Shown: positions 31,999-44,192 of the stretch, piece by piece
How the letters are laid out: every line of letters begins with the position of its first letter
How positions within the stretch are numbered: position 1 is the first letter of the stretch
Assembly (NCBI GenBank): GCA_024734495.1
Contig: JALMQS010000161.1
Coordinates: 680,169 to 744,168 of the forward strand
Direction of reading: 5' to 3'
Source of the DNA: Forficula auricularia
Taxonomy: Eukaryota > Arthropoda > Insecta > Dermaptera > Forficulidae
Length of the DNA: 64,000 bases
Made by a program: the position numbers and the translations under genes
Notes under the pieces: model-generated
What the model was told of the DNA's origin: nothing
The model's database searches: none
The model's input: the letters and a program-made list of their open reading frames with translations, nothing else

Positions 31999-33097
31999 AT
32001 ATATATATATTAGTTACGGAACCCTCTGCCCGAATCGCAATTTAGAGGCATATTTTTTTTATTTTGAAAAAGTTCATGATAAATCCTACTTATATTTATA
32101 TTTATTATCGATTAGTAAATATATATCTCAGTACTTCTAGTTTGTAAAGTGTAACACGTTCCGAGCGATAACTTCTCATTTGTTGTTGGTAATGACAAAA
32201 AGATCAATTCCAATTAGGCGGATTGTGTCGCCCTTTCCCTTGTTCACCTTCTCTCTTGCGAAATGGGACCTTGAGCCCCTTGATAGATACCGGGGATATC
32301 GAATATATATTGCTTTCCCGGATCCCCAGGACCCCTATTGCCACTCTCAAGGACTTGCAAGATCTGTTTTATTTCACTAGTGAATTAAAATTGACTCAAA
32401 CAGGTCACATAATACAAGCAACCTCAACTTCAGAGCCCCTCAGATTTATTCTTTTTTGCATTACATAGGCAGAGCCCTACTTTCGAGATCCGCCTTTATT
32501 GGCAACTGAGAAGCGATTGAAATGTTTTTTCTATCGATTCCATGCAATAAAAAATGTTCTTTATTTAAATAACATTCTTCTTTTGGCATACAATGATAAT
32601 CTTAACAATTTATCACACTTTTTGTCATGAAACATTTGGCTGTGACATTATGAAAAACTTTCAAACATACGTGTAGTTACAGTCATAAATATATCATAAG
32701 TTGAAGAAGATAAAAAACTTTATTTTTCGATATTCATTTTTTCTTCCACTTAATGTTATGATAAAAATTTTCAATAGAGTGCACATATATTTATTTCTAA
32801 GTCTTCTGAATACAATGTTTTATCTCTTGAAGTGATATTTCGAAAATCGTAAACCCAATTCAAGAAAAATCAAGTCTGAATTTTTTAGCATTTTCTTCCA
32901 AAGTAAAACTAGAACTTTTAGTCTTTTTAGTGAATGTCTGTCCGTCTATGAGAGCATTTGTAGCTCGTAAACTATACAGAGTGTATCTGTAATGCTCGAA
33001 AATAATTCAGGGAGATGGTTATATGGGTCAAAATAAAAATAAAAAGTTCATATAAACAAATAATGTCCAGAAAAGCTTCTTTTAATAGCTATCCACT
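31999..33097. other. Unassigned; 32170-32510 possibly unique
   Basis: 32170-32510 is less AT-biased, and two overlapping frames of 66 and 81 codons cross it, neither with a known domain. It could be host unique or exonic sequence. The rest is AT-rich and featureless. Confidence 0.3.
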
Positions 33098-33475
33098 TTT
33101 ATTATTTTACCATACAGGACCAAGTATTATATTCGTGCATGAAAAAAGTGGGTTTTCTGCTTCTTTTTTTAAATATCTCAAAAAACGTCTGAAACTATTT
33201 TGATTAAAAAAATTAGACGAAACCACGCCATTCGGTCTACAAAAAATCCCTAATAAGTGAACATCGAAAAAATTATATTTTTCGAGATAATAATTATTTT
33301 GTCAAAATGTCTGTTAGTAAGTACGTTATCAAATTTGGACACACTAGTTCAAAAACTAGTTTGAATATCAAAACGAAATTTCTAGTATTTGTGCATTAAG
33401 AATAAAAAGCTGAAAGATTTTGGTTGAAATCCAACCAAAAATTTAGGGAGGGAGGGAGGGGTTAAGAATTAAAAC
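33098..33475 (+). repeat. Composite element X, 3'-truncated copy
   Basis: TTACCATACAGGACCAAGTA to ATTTAGGGAGGGAGGGAGGG matches the 5' block of element X. It stops just before the minisatellite, suggesting truncation there. Confidence 0.75.
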
Positions 33476-33494
33476 TAAATAAAACAAGAAAATT

Positions 33495-33960
33495 GAAATT
33501 TACTGTAAAATGAGCCTATAATAAATAAACTGCAACGAATGGTTGCTAAACTTTATCCAAATTCATTTGAAATATTAATATTTTTATTCCTTTATTATTA
33601 ATCAGATATCACTTGCTATTTGCAGTCCATGTTGACTTTAATTCAAAAATAATGATCGATTCTCATTTAATAGTCGAGGAATAACCATTCTACATCGGAT
33701 TTTTGACATTTCGGTTATTATTAAGTAACCATTGCTGAAAACATGGAGGAATCGACTTAAAATAAAAAATAGCGATCAATTCTTATCTAATACTAGAAGA
33801 ATAGTCTTATTGCTTTCCCTTTTTGATATTTTGACTATTAATGGCCACCTCTACTGAAAAAGTGGAAGAATCGACTTAAAATCAAAAAGACTAAATTCTT
33901 TTATGGCAAACAACTCAAGCTTGAGTTGTTTACAAAAAATACTGCAATACTGCAGCCCGT
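33495..33960 (-). repeat. Repeat family Y, long copy
   Basis: From AAACTGCAACGAATGGTTGC to GGCAAACAACTCAAGC, parallel to 50504-51000 and the reverse of 17580-17866. It contains about three diverged ~117-bp units (GATTTTTGACATTTCGGTTA, GACTTAAAATAAAAAATAGC). Confidence 0.75.
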
Positions 33961-34721
33961 CCCATAGACTTTTCACTCTGAGTGCACTGAGTAAATTTAA
34001 TTTAAATAAGCTGGTATAAGATTCTCTTTCGTTTATATATCGACTATACCGGTATAAATATTAATCAAACACCAAAAGTCTGTAGATGCTTTTATCTGCC
34101 ACTTGAACCAAAAAGGTTGTGAAACACTGCATTAGATAGCCAGCCATCTATTGAGTTGAGTTGGTTAAACTAACAAAAAATCTCAGGTTCGGGTTGCTAG
34201 TAAATAAAGGCTTGGAAGTCTGAATCGATTTCTCGTCATGATGGCTGTTTCTTCAAGTCTAATTCTCTCACGTAGAGATCCAATTGTCACTTCAATTCTG
34301 GAAGTGTTCTTCAATTTCGTCCTCTTCTTTGGAGGACTATCGCTTCTCAAGGCATTCTACAATCACTTGAAGTATCATCTTGTCATGTTCGCTAGTTGAA
34401 AATTCTTGAATATAATTGATCAGAACTTTTTAAAAGTATTTTTTTTAACAAACCTCGAAAATGAGATAGAATAATTTTAATGAGAACCTAATCACACGCC
34501 CTCTTGTCATTTCATCTAGAAAATTATGTGTAAGACTAAAACAAAGGAAAGATAAAACAGGAATGGATCTTGTAATTATATAAAATATAGTATTTTGAGT
34601 TTTATTTAAGAGGGGGGGATTAATCTTCCCTCGGAAGGCTGATTAAGTACTGAAATAACTCAAATCATTTTTATCCTTATCACTTATATGCTTTCTAAAT
34701 CTCTGAAACGTAAAGAAAAAT
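33961..34721. other. Unassigned; solo hAT-like end at about 34129
   Basis: AAAAAGGTTGTGAAACACTG ending at 34129 is the inverse of a CAGTGTTTCACAACC hAT-type terminus; I could not find its partner. The stretch 34220-34400 has normal complexity but no supported domain. Confidence 0.35.
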
Positions 34722-35170
34722 ATGCTGACGTGTTCCTGATGTGGCCATCCACTTGACTTTACAATACAACCTTGGCCCTCACTTATATTTAATATTTAAT
34801 AAAATTATTTATAATCATGTAGGGGTGGGGGGTTAGTTTTTGCATTTTTAGATTACTGTGGGCCCACTGATTGTGTATACAAAATTTGGTTGAGTTTGGT
34901 ACTAGGGCCTAGATTTTCATTTTTTGACCTAACCCCCCCCCCCCCATTTTGGGTGGTTAGTTTTACATTTTTATGTTTCTGAGGTCCACCGATTATGTAA
35001 ACAAAATTTGGTTGAGTTTGGTAAATGGCCAAGATTTTCATTTTTTGACCCTACATCCCCCATTTTGGGCGGTTAGTTTTTGCATTTTTAGAGTTTTTGA
35101 GAGTATCACTGATTATGTATACAAAATTTGGTTGAGTTTGCTCAAATGGCCTAGATTTTTAATTTTTAGC
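34722..35170 (-). mobile_element. Composite element X, minus-strand copy with minisatellite
   Basis: The minus strand runs from the 3' block (GTCAGCATAT edge; AAGTCAAGTGGATGGCCACA) through about three ~115-bp units (CAACCAAATTTTGTATACA near 34880-35130). The 5' block is missing and the unit ends next to a truncated mariner. Confidence 0.72.
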
Positions 35171-35202
35171 CCTCTCCACCGACACTCCAGCGACGTCTAC
35201 CT

Positions 35203-36066
35203 GGCACAATCTTCTCTATTTACCATATAGTTAATAAAAATACTTGTCGAAAACCATATTCCATACTCGTCATATTATGCTCTACCACTACGAGAAACGA
35301 TGGAAGACAGCACAGTCATTTCGCGATCTCAACGAACTTTTTGGCGAAGGAATAATCACTGATAGTGCAGTATGGAAGTGGTTTGTCACTCGTTTCAAAT
35401 CAGGTGACACTAGTTTTGAGGATAAAGAAGGAAGATGTCGGCCATCGGATTTTGATGATAAGGCACTTGACAGCCGTGGAAGAGGATGAAAGCCTTACAA
35501 CACGAATGCTGGCTGCAGACTTCAATGTCGACCAATCAACGATTGTTCGACGCCTCACAAAGCTTGGCAAGGTATGGACATTGGCTGGATGGGTCCCCCA
35601 CGAACTCTGCGACAACATCAAGGCCGGATAGCATTGCGAGTTTTAGAAAAGACCGCGCAAAAAGAACCACATCGTGTTCCATCACGATAACGCACGTCCA
35701 CATTTTGAGAGCCGGGTCGTCGAATTCATCGCCAATAAGGGCTGGGATCTACTCCCACATCAGCTGTACTCACCGACCGACGGACTATCACATCAACCGC
35801 CCTTTTAAAAACTAGCAAAAGACTAAGATCTACGACGATTTGGATGAATTAGTGGCCGATGTCAAAGCGTGGATTGCCTCCAAGAATCGTGACTTCTTCG
35901 CCCGTGGAATCGACCGACTGCCAAGCAAATTGGAAGCAGTTATTGAAGTAGATGGTGAATACGTTCTCGAATAATCATTTAAACATGTTTTTCTTAAATT
36001 TTATTATTGTTTTTGATGAATAAAAATATTTTTAAAAACGTTCCATAATTATGCATCAACCTAATA
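35203..36066 (+). mobile_element. mariner copy A, 5' end and middle deleted
   Basis: Begins at ACAATCTTCTCTATTT, inside the mariner 5' UTR; the 5' terminal repeat is missing. The 3' end GTTCCATAATTATGCATCAA then CCTAA closes at 36064 and is followed by TA, the mariner target. It is 35 bp downstream of the minisatellite copy of element X. Confidence 0.82.
35240..35974 (+). pseudogene. mariner transposase pseudogene
   Basis: The ATG is mutated to ATA and a 1-nt insertion follows within 25 bp. The N-terminal helix-turn-helix pair is readable (YHYEKRWKTAQSFRDLNELF, then the linker VPHEL). About 100 residues carrying the first catalytic Asp are deleted. HHDNARPHFESRVVEF with the second catalytic Asp remains. 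YSPTDYH lacks the DLAP segment with the third Asp. The C-terminus AWIASKNRDFFARGIDRLP to GEYVLE and a stop are intact. Inactive. Confidence 0.86.
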
Positions 36067-38056
36067 CTAAGAATTATTATCTTCCATCTAAGACTTCATT
36101 TAGCCAACATAAAACAAAATAAACTAAAAAATCTCACCTCACATAACTCCTAATCAATTTCAAAAAACAACCCTACAAATTAATTCAATTAATAAATTCC
36201 ACCCTAGAGTTGTTAATCTCGTCTGACACCCAATTCGATCCTATCGAAATGAATATCCTGAACAAATGATTAAAATACGCACCCACACAGATTATCAATT
36301 CTAGAGCCATTCTTTTCCACCGCCATAGACTCAGAACTAGCACTTATTATAGGCCAACTACTGAAGTCAAAACCGAACTAACCCCGAAATTAAAAAAAAA
36401 AACTCTTAAGAAAACCTCAACAAGATACCAACAATAGAGAATTGAAAATATCAAAAATTTTAAACTCCAAAATTGAAAATAACAACCTAATAGATGTCAA
36501 GAGCTGATAAGGGACTCATCAGCTGCAATCAGCTAAGGCAGAGGAAATACACTAAAAAGGTGGAAGAATCCATCTCTGGCAAAACGAGTGATGCAACAAG
36601 ATTAAAATCGGACATCAACTCCAAATTTACTAAATCCGAGCATTAAAACAAAACTCAAAAAAATTTAATTAAAAATGTTACTTTAATTTTTATTTTATTT
36701 GTAAAACACCAGTAGTTTACAAGACATAAAACAAAATAAAGTAAAAAATCTCACTCCCAATCAATTTTTAAAAACTCTTTTGACAATTATTATTATTGTT
36801 ATGGTGTATTTATTTGTTAATAAGTTAAGAAAGAATATCTAAAAGTCAGACAGGTATGGAGCCTATTTATTAAGCTCATTTAGTCGATGTTTCGGCACTT
36901 CAATCCTATTTACATTTATCAATCAGTATAAGCTGTCAAAAAATTCTTATTATGATTCAAATAGAGAAGATATAAAATCATTACCAGTACATTTTTCTAT
37001 CTCTAATATAATATTAAAATCTAAATTTGACAGACATGTTTAAAACCCAGGTCCTAAAAGATCAGTGAAGTTAAAAAAAAAATGACGCGGCTTATTCTCA
37101 TATGACCCTACACAGGAATAGAACCATGTTCTGTTCAGTCGTGTGTCGGTCTCCGAAAGGAAATAATGTGGAGGACCATTTCTTATCGGTTATACCGGTT
37201 TAGAATATATTACATTGACACTTAGCTAAATAAAAGGTACAATTTTTTTTCCTCAAAAATTAAGGCCTGGAAGCACAATCCAGTCCAACTAGTGGTTTTC
37301 ATTTTCTAAATATAGAAGTTACTTAAGGAGAAGGTAATTCTCTGGGATTCTAAAACTACTTGCTAATATTCTAGTATAAATTGTCATTTCGAATCTAATG
37401 ATTAATTTATCAAGGGTCGTTTGAAGTTTAAGGTATCTTACTAATTTGATTAGAATAATTTTACCATTGAATTAGACCTAATCCCTGAAGATATCTCTAA
37501 TTTTTAAGGAATTTGGTGTTGGTTCTAGGTGATTAAATTAATTCTTAGATATCATTTCTTCTAAAATGCAAGTCAACCTTAACTAAAAGTACTGTTATTT
37601 ATGAATACAAAAGAATAATTTAGATGTATCCATTTACCGAAATACATGAAAGAAAATCACAATTAAATGCCAATTAAATTACCAATTAAAATGATTTTCA
37701 AGAAAAGATTAATCAATACGTTCGAGGTAATCAACGTTGCCAGAAAAGCATAGATTGAGACGTTCAGAGATTATAATTATATATTAAACCGTGTTAAAAT
37801 TAAATAGACTTGCTAAGCTTTATCTTTTAATAAATTGGTAAATTAATTATTAATTGAAACCTCTCGTGATGTGATATAGAGCCTAATTAGGCTGACTAGA
37901 CTTAGACTAACTGACTGAGGCTGCATTTAATCCTTGTTAACGAATTCCAGTGAAAGCAAACATTCTCCAAATGAGCTTCTTTCTTCCTCCACATACACCT
38001 ACTCTGCGGATTTATAATATTGGTTGAGTTTCTGATCCATGCGCGATGGGTCTCTA
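36067..38056. other. Unassigned; one weak hammerhead-like end
   Basis: AAAACAAAATAAACTAAAAAA and ATCTCACCTCACATAACTCC-like sequence near 36105-36165 recurs at 36725-36770. Minus-strand CTGATTGATA...GTGCCGAAACATCG (about 36889-36932) resembles the 3' part of a Penelope end. 37850-38040 may be unique. No gene supported. Confidence 0.35.
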
Positions 38057-39917
38057 TTTTTCTAGGAGAGGCAATGAGTATTTATCTAACTTTCCGTATA
38101 AATTTCACCATTACTGCCTAACCCTTTGAAATTTATATAATGAGCTTTATTAAGGATAATTTATTTCCAACAGGAAAGTTCATGAGTGAAAATTCTAAAA
38201 TCAATAGTTTACGAGATAAAAAAGATATTCCAATATTGTATGTAGAGTGAATCCATTCGGACTTGAATAAATAACAAATGAGCCGTTTATTTTGAAAGTG
38301 GCCTAGCTCCAATTTTGAAAAAAATGAGTTAATGTCAGATTTTGTTAGACATAGATATCTTCTTTTCAGATTTATAAAATCATAGCCAAAGGAGTACAAT
38401 ATCATCATGAATTCGTCAAAATAAATACATCAAAATACATATAAATATATGTATTTATAAAAATATAAATACAAATATCTCAAAATAACAAATAATGAAC
38501 TTAGGCCACTTTCAAAATAAACGGTTGAAATAAGGTGTTGGATAGAGGGAGACATGCTCTCAATATAACAGACCAAAAAGAAATAAAAATGAGAAAGAAT
38601 TTGATCATATTTTTATCGATTTAATCTATCTTGAGGTTCATAGTAACTTTTTAATAAAAGAATATGGCATTTTGATTATGAATTTTGAAGTTAAAACGAA
38701 ATTGTATGAAAAGATTCAATTTCTTCTCCGCGAATCAACTAGAAGTGGTAAAAAGTTTTATTTTTTTCTCATTAGATTTATGTTCAAATCTATTGAAATT
38801 TCATATCTGTGTGTTATTGTCATTTATCTCTTATATCAAATAATTATTATTAGAAAATTTGCATTTTAAAAGGTAGTTTATTTTAAGTCCAATTTGAAAA
38901 AAACGCTAATAACTCAGTTGAAATAATTTTTAAGAATATGAAACTACTTAAATATTATAAAACAATTATTTATTAATAATTTAATTTAATTCCGAACGGA
39001 ATCGAATAAGTACTTTTTAAGAAAATCGTCAAAAACCATCTGATCCATCAAAAAACGATGTTTTTTGAAAGCAGGAGATACCTTTGAAAAAAAGTTTAAA
39101 AAGTGATATGAAACGAAATATTGACTTGTGACATGGAGGTGAATTTTAAAATGTTTCTAAAACGGCCTTTCATAGATGGTTTTCAGGGTTTTTGACCATT
39201 TTCTCAAAAAGTACTGAATCGATTTCGTTAAAAATTGAATTACATTATTAATAATTAATTATTCTATAATATCTAATTGATTTTATATTTTTAAAAATTA
39301 TTTCAACCGAGTTATTAGCATTTTTTCAAATTTGACTTTAAATAAACTACCCTTTAAAATGCAAATTTCTTAATAATAATTATTTGATATAAAAGATAAA
39401 TGATAATAACACACAGATATGAAATTTCTTTAGATTTGAACATAAATGTAATGAAAAAAATAAAACTTTTTGCCACTTCTAGTTGATTCGTCTCCCGAAG
39501 AGAAGAAATTGAATCTTTTCATACAATTTCTTTTAAACTTCAAAATTCATAATCGAAATGCTATTTTCTCATATTAAAAAGTTACTGTGAACCTCCACAT
39601 AGATGAAATCGATAAAATAAGATCGATTCTAATTTATAATTCTTTTGATCTGTTATATCGAGAGGATGTATCGCACATTATTTGTTAATGATTCAAGTCC
39701 ATTATTCACTCTTCAATATTGGAATATCTTTTAACTCGTAAACTATTAATTTTAGACATTTCATCTATATAAACTTTTCTTTTGTAAATTAAATCTTCCT
39801 TAATAAAGCTTATTATATAAATATATGTACCTCAAAGGGTTAGGCAGTAATGGTGAAATTTAAATGAAAAGTTAGATACATAGTCCCTACAAAACTCATT
39901 GCCACCCCTAGAAAAAT
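38057..39917. mobile_element. Large foldback element (~1.9 kb)
   Basis: The left arm starts TTCTAGGAGAGGCAATGAG and the right arm ends CTCATTGCCACCCCTAGAA. Mirrored segments continue inward (GCAGTAATGGTGAAATTT; GATATTCCAATATTG; CTAGAAGTGG...; AAAGTACTTATTCG) to a centre near 39115. The arms are diverged but collinear over about 800 bp. No coding content; frames inside are chance. A nested MITE makes the left arm longer. Confidence 0.8.
38283..38523. mobile_element. MITE nested in the foldback left arm
   Basis: Perfect ~23-bp inverted ends starting CCGTTTATTTTGAAAGTGG bound 241 bp. This segment has no counterpart in the right arm of the enclosing foldback, so it inserted after the foldback formed. 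Internal (TACATATAAATA)-type simple sequence. TSD unclear. Confidence 0.75.
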
Positions 39918-40871
39918 CGTAGCTCCTTTATTACGTGGAATTTCTTTTGGGTTTCTCATAAATAACAGCAAAATTCCTCGATTAAGGGCTTTTTTAACTC
40001 ACCCACTTAAGTTTGAAAGTACTATTTATACATTTGTTTAGAAAATTGTTCTTTTATTAGATTAAAAGATCTCAGCTTAGAGTTTCTTATCTATTGTCGA
40101 ATTGAGTCTTTGGGAAGTTAGGAACTTCTCTCGAGTGAGTGGATCTTTTAAATACACTTGAGACTGAAGAAAAAATAAAATTTAAAAAGCTGTTTTCGGG
40201 AATATAAATCTCAGGTCGCGTTAAGAATAATCTCCAAAATATTCTGATTGTATTCCATGTGGAGCGATAGCTTAAGCTAAATGATAAAACGACCAATAAA
40301 TAAATAAATAAATAAACAAGAATAAATCTGACTTTTTATTAAAAAAGCTGAGTCTATGATTCCTTTGAGAGCAGCGGCGGATTTAGGTTCGCGAGCGCCC
40401 TAGGCCCCCGTCCGATATGACGCCATTTTTGTTTTATAGTAGTAATCATTATAATTAAACATCTAATATACGAATATTAAAAATATTTTATTTTGAGGTT
40501 TATTCATTTATAATACATTTCTTAAAAATAAACAATAAATAAATTTTTTATGACTAATCACATAAACTTTTTTTTGGTGAATTTTAGCTCGCTCGAAAAC
40601 ATCAATTTTATCCTCAAAATCAATTTCTTGCACCAATTTTCGATGTACTTTTAGAAATTTTGGACTTTTATTATAAAAAAAACAATCGCTTTAGTGGAAA
40701 TAAAGTAGAAAAATAGCCCGATTTGTAAATATTTGCGTTTTTATAACATATAAGTAATTAGTGTCATAGAATTTTTTAATTATTATCATTCAACTGTTTT
40801 GTTCTGTATAGGTAGGTACTTTTAAAAAAAATTCTTAAAGAAATATTTTGTTTAACAATTTAATATTAAGA
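39918..40871. other. Unassigned; solo hAT-like end at 40372
   Basis: CAGCGGCGGATTTAGG at 40372, followed by GAGCGCCCTAGGCCC, resembles a hAT terminus common in arthropods. The partner end was not found. (AAAT)n at about 40290-40316. No gene. Confidence 0.4.
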
Positions 40872-41512
40872 TTAAGAGCTGATTAGATTTTGGTGCATAT
40901 CGACCCAGTGTGGGTGGAGAGGGGGCTAAAAATTAAAAATCTAGGCCATTTGAGCAAACTCAACCAAATTTTGTATACATAATCAGCGGAACCCCAAAAG
41001 TCTAAAAATGCAAAAACTAACCGCCCAAAATGGGGGGGGAGGGGTGTAGGGTCAAAAAATTAAAATCTTGGCCATTTACCAAACTAAATCAAATTTTGTT
41101 TATATAATCAGTGGGACCTCAGAACCATAAAAATGTAAAAACTAACCAGCCAAAATGGGGGGGGGGGGGTTTAGGGTCAAAAAATGAAAATCTTGGCCAT
41201 TTACCAAACTCAAACAAATTTTCTATACATAATCAGTGGGCCCACAGTAATCTAAAAATGCAAAAACTAACCGCCAAAAATGGGAAGGGGGTTAAGGGTC
41301 AAAAAATGAAAATATAGGCTCTTGTACCAAACTCATCCAAATTTTGCATACATAATTATTGGGCCCACAAGAGTCTAAAAATGCAAAAACTAACCTAAAG
41401 TGGTCCCCTATTTGATTATAAATAATTTTATTAAATATTAAATATAAGTGAAGGTTGTATGGTAAAGTCAAGTGGATGGCCACATCAGAACACGTCAGCT
41501 TATTTTTATAAA
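40872..41512 (+). mobile_element. Composite element X copy with four minisatellite units
   Basis: Starts within the 5' block (GAGCTGATTAGATTTTGGTG), then units at about 40959, 41084, 41209 and 41331 (spacing about 122-125 bp, each with CAACCAAATTTTGTATACAT-like sequence, TAAAAATGCAAAAACTAACC and a G-run). It ends with the 3' block AAGTCAAGTGGATGGCCACA. The units have drifted in G-run length. Confidence 0.78.
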
Positions 41513-42198
41513 ACATAGAGAAAATAAAGAACATGACATTCATTTGGAGGGAAGCCCTATAATTTTATACTCATCTAAGTAAATCGAAGATGAAGATAAG
41601 GAAAATATTTTTGTTTTTTGAGTGTATTAAGTAATTTCATTTAAGGATTATAATTTAAGAAAACCTTTTAATAAACTAATGATGTCTTGTCCAATTGAGC
41701 TCATCAGGTGTTCTCGATATCTTCTTAATTAAATTAAAAAGAGAGAGAGCAAGATAAAAATGGTGTAACCTTCGGATGTCATGATTGATTACATAGAGCG
41801 GTGGAATGATGAAATGAGATCCATGTACCATTCTTGTGTTATGAACTTCTTCAATGTATTATTCTCTCTTGCTTGGCAACTGTTTCCAAATGGATCTGTC
41901 CTGAATAACATTCAATTGAACGTACAAGGTGAAATGAGAATATGAGAGGTGGGTTAATTAAATTCAGCAACAAATCAATAAATTCCAAAATCAAGGAATG
42001 AAAAAAAAAATAAAAAATAAATTGCAATTAAACACCAAAATAAAATCTAATTTAACTCAATAACCCAGGTTAGCAAAATATGTCTGTCAGTCGGAGTGTT
42101 AGTTAACTTGATTCAAAATTTTCAAATTTTTGTTTTTTGGTTATTTCTGTTTGTAAATGTCACAAACGAATAGCATAATTATTTCCAAGTATTTTTTA
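41513..42198. other. Possibly unique sequence with a 54-codon frame
   Basis: No repeat signature in 41650-41960. An ATG frame at 41781-41945 reads MIDYIERWNDEMRSMYHSC and onward, of normal composition. It is too short to call a gene and matches nothing I know. Confidence 0.3.
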
Positions 42199-42913
42199 GT
42201 CGACTTCAAAAAAGGAGGAGGTTCTCTATTCGACTGAATTTTTTTTTGTGTTTCTATGTTACCTCATATCTCCGTCAATTGTGAACCGATTTTGATACTT
42301 TTTTTGCATTGGGTTCAGTCTAGCTTCCGATTGTTCCCGTTTTTTTTATTGGTATTAGACCATTTTTGTTAGGTTTGTTCAGGCCTAACTTATTTGTTTA
42401 TGAACCGATTCCGATGATTCTATTTTTATTGGAAAGCGGGTATCTTAGGGATGGTGCCATATTAATTTGGTCAAGTTCTGATTATATGATCAACTGACGA
42501 AATAACGTAAATTCAATTCTTATGAGCAAATAATCGAAATTATGATAAATAAAATCTTTTATAAAAAAATCTTATAACATTCATTTAAAACCCGCAAACG
42601 TTTCAAGAGAATTTTTATATTGATGAATTGAATTTTATTAATATTTTCTGATTCATTCGCCCGACGCTTTCTCTTACGAGATGCATGCAGGTATTATATT
42701 AAATCACTATTAATAACATCACTAAAAGAGAAAAATAATAATAATTCTTATAAAAAAATAAAATAAAACCGACTTCAAAAAACTTAAATACAACAAATAA
42801 AATAATAATAACTTAAAAATAAAATAAAATCCACTAAAAGGTATAAAATAATTATCTTATTTAGTTACAACTAAACGACGAAATATTAACATGAAATTAC
42901 TTTTTGAAGTCGG
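42199..42913. repeat. Dispersed repeat W, copy 1 (GACTTCAAAAA ends)
   Basis: From GTCGACTTCAAAAAAGGAGG to ACTTTTTGAAGTCGG. Inner blocks ACCTCATATCTCCGTCAATT, GGTTCAGTCTAGCTTCCGAT and TTAGTTACAACTAAACGACG recur inverted at 48349-49053. The terminal GACTTCAAAAA inverse pair suggests a DNA element. No coding content. Confidence 0.75.
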
Positions 42914-42924
42914 CCAAACTAGTA

Positions 42925-43205
42925 GTCACCTAATTTGAAACCGGCAAACCACTTCCGAACTACACTATCAGTAATTGTTCCTTCGCCAAAAAGTTTGTTG
43001 AGATCGCGAAATGACTGTGCTGCCTTCCGTCCTTTCTCGTAGTGGTAGACCATAATATGACGAATATGAATATGGTTTTCGACACGCATTTTTATTAACT
43101 ATAAATAGAGAAGATTGTATTTATAAAAAAAAAAAAAAAAAAAAAAAATTGTCTAAAGAAAAACGCGCCAATACAAGTGTTCCATAATTATGCATCAACC
43201 TAATA
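42925..43205 (-). pseudogene. mariner copy B, N-terminal fragment
   Basis: Minus strand: terminal repeat TTAGGTTGATGCATAATTAT from 43203 (TA at 43204-43205), a poly-T-interrupted 5' UTR, ATG at 43089, then 55 intact codons MRVENHIHIRHIMVYHYEKG through VVRKWFAGFKLGD. The rest of the transposase is cut off where repeat W begins. The start codon is better preserved than in copy A. Confidence 0.88.
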
Positions 43206-43214
43206 TTATAAGAT

Positions 43215-43661
43215 CCGGCCTAATTTAGCTTACTCGATTCACTGGTCTATCACAGAACCGTCCCCTACCTTATCCTGTATTATAAATACTATTATCATTG
43301 TGTTGTTTCTGACAATTTAAAGTTAATAAATCTCCGAAAGCCTCAGTTGCACGAAACGTTCCGTTTTCTGACGCTCAACATCCCTTTGCTGTCAAATTAC
43401 GAATAGATAGAAACCGAACAAACACTTCTACCAATTCATGTATTCATATAAGTGGAAGTCTCTCTCTTCCTGCTACCATCTTTCCCACAACCTACAACCT
43501 CTCATTTTATTAAAACCTATATCTACAGATAACTTTGACTCCGATCCAGTCACTAAAATTTTTTCCTCTTCTTATTTTCATGACACAGGAGTCAAAAATA
43601 ACCTATTAGAGTTTAACCTTCAAAACTAACTCCTCACATCAATATCATTAAAAAAAAATTC
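43215..43661 (+). pseudogene. LINE 3' end (WNSLP family), copy 2
   Basis: DSLVYHRTVPYLILYYKYYY in one frame corresponds to the LAHRR...YYRYYHG block of copy 4. After shifts, DAQHPFAVKL, then LPATIFPTTYNL. The 3' UTR TAACTCCTCACATC and CATT plus A-tail close near 43661. Inserted right beside a mariner terminal repeat. Confidence 0.72.
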
Positions 43662-43972
43662 AACAACAGAAAGTCCTAGAAAAATGGTTCTTGAGCAACA
43701 ATATTTATATTTCTAAAAAATACAAAAAATCTTTTAATTTTCGGTTTAATTTTTAAAGAACATACAGACTAAGAAAAAAAAATAATAATAAAAAATGTTA
43801 TTTAGCACGTCTCCGTGAAAGAAAAGAAGATTTTTTAAATTCAAAGGAGTAGGTATGTTACCAGCTTGAAGTGTCGAATTTGCTATAGGTCGTAAAGGTT
43901 AAGACAAGTTTTGGTATTATTTCCAAATTTTATTACACAATTCTTTATTTTTTTCAACTAGGTATATCATTA
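43662..43972. other. Unassigned AT-rich sequence
   Basis: No gene or repeat ends recognised. Confidence 0.5.
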
Positions 43973-44192
43973 TAAGGACTCAGTTGTATGTCGGTTGGTA
44001 AGGTCTTTGTAAAAGTTGACAAAGAGTAAAACTTAGAATTCACCTTATGCCAGCGAGATGGTCAATCAGATGAAAGTACTAGTCATCTGATTGGCCAATG
44101 GCCATCCGGCCGGGCACAAGGTGATTTCTAAGGTTTTACCCTTTGTCAACTTTTACAGAAGATTTTACCAACCTACATACAACTGGCCCTAA
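43973..44192. mobile_element. PIF/Harbinger-like MITE 3
   Basis: 43976-44189, foldback with ends GGACTCAGTTGTATGTCGG and CATACAACTGGCCC, flanked by TAA on both sides. GGTCAATCAGATG and CATCTGATTGGCC in the arms tie it to the pair at 9517-9877. More diverged, hence older. Confidence 0.75.

Noticed and set aside
35365..35815. Independent genes of 73-109 codons
   Set aside because: All are alternate or antisense frames of the mariner transposase pseudogene.
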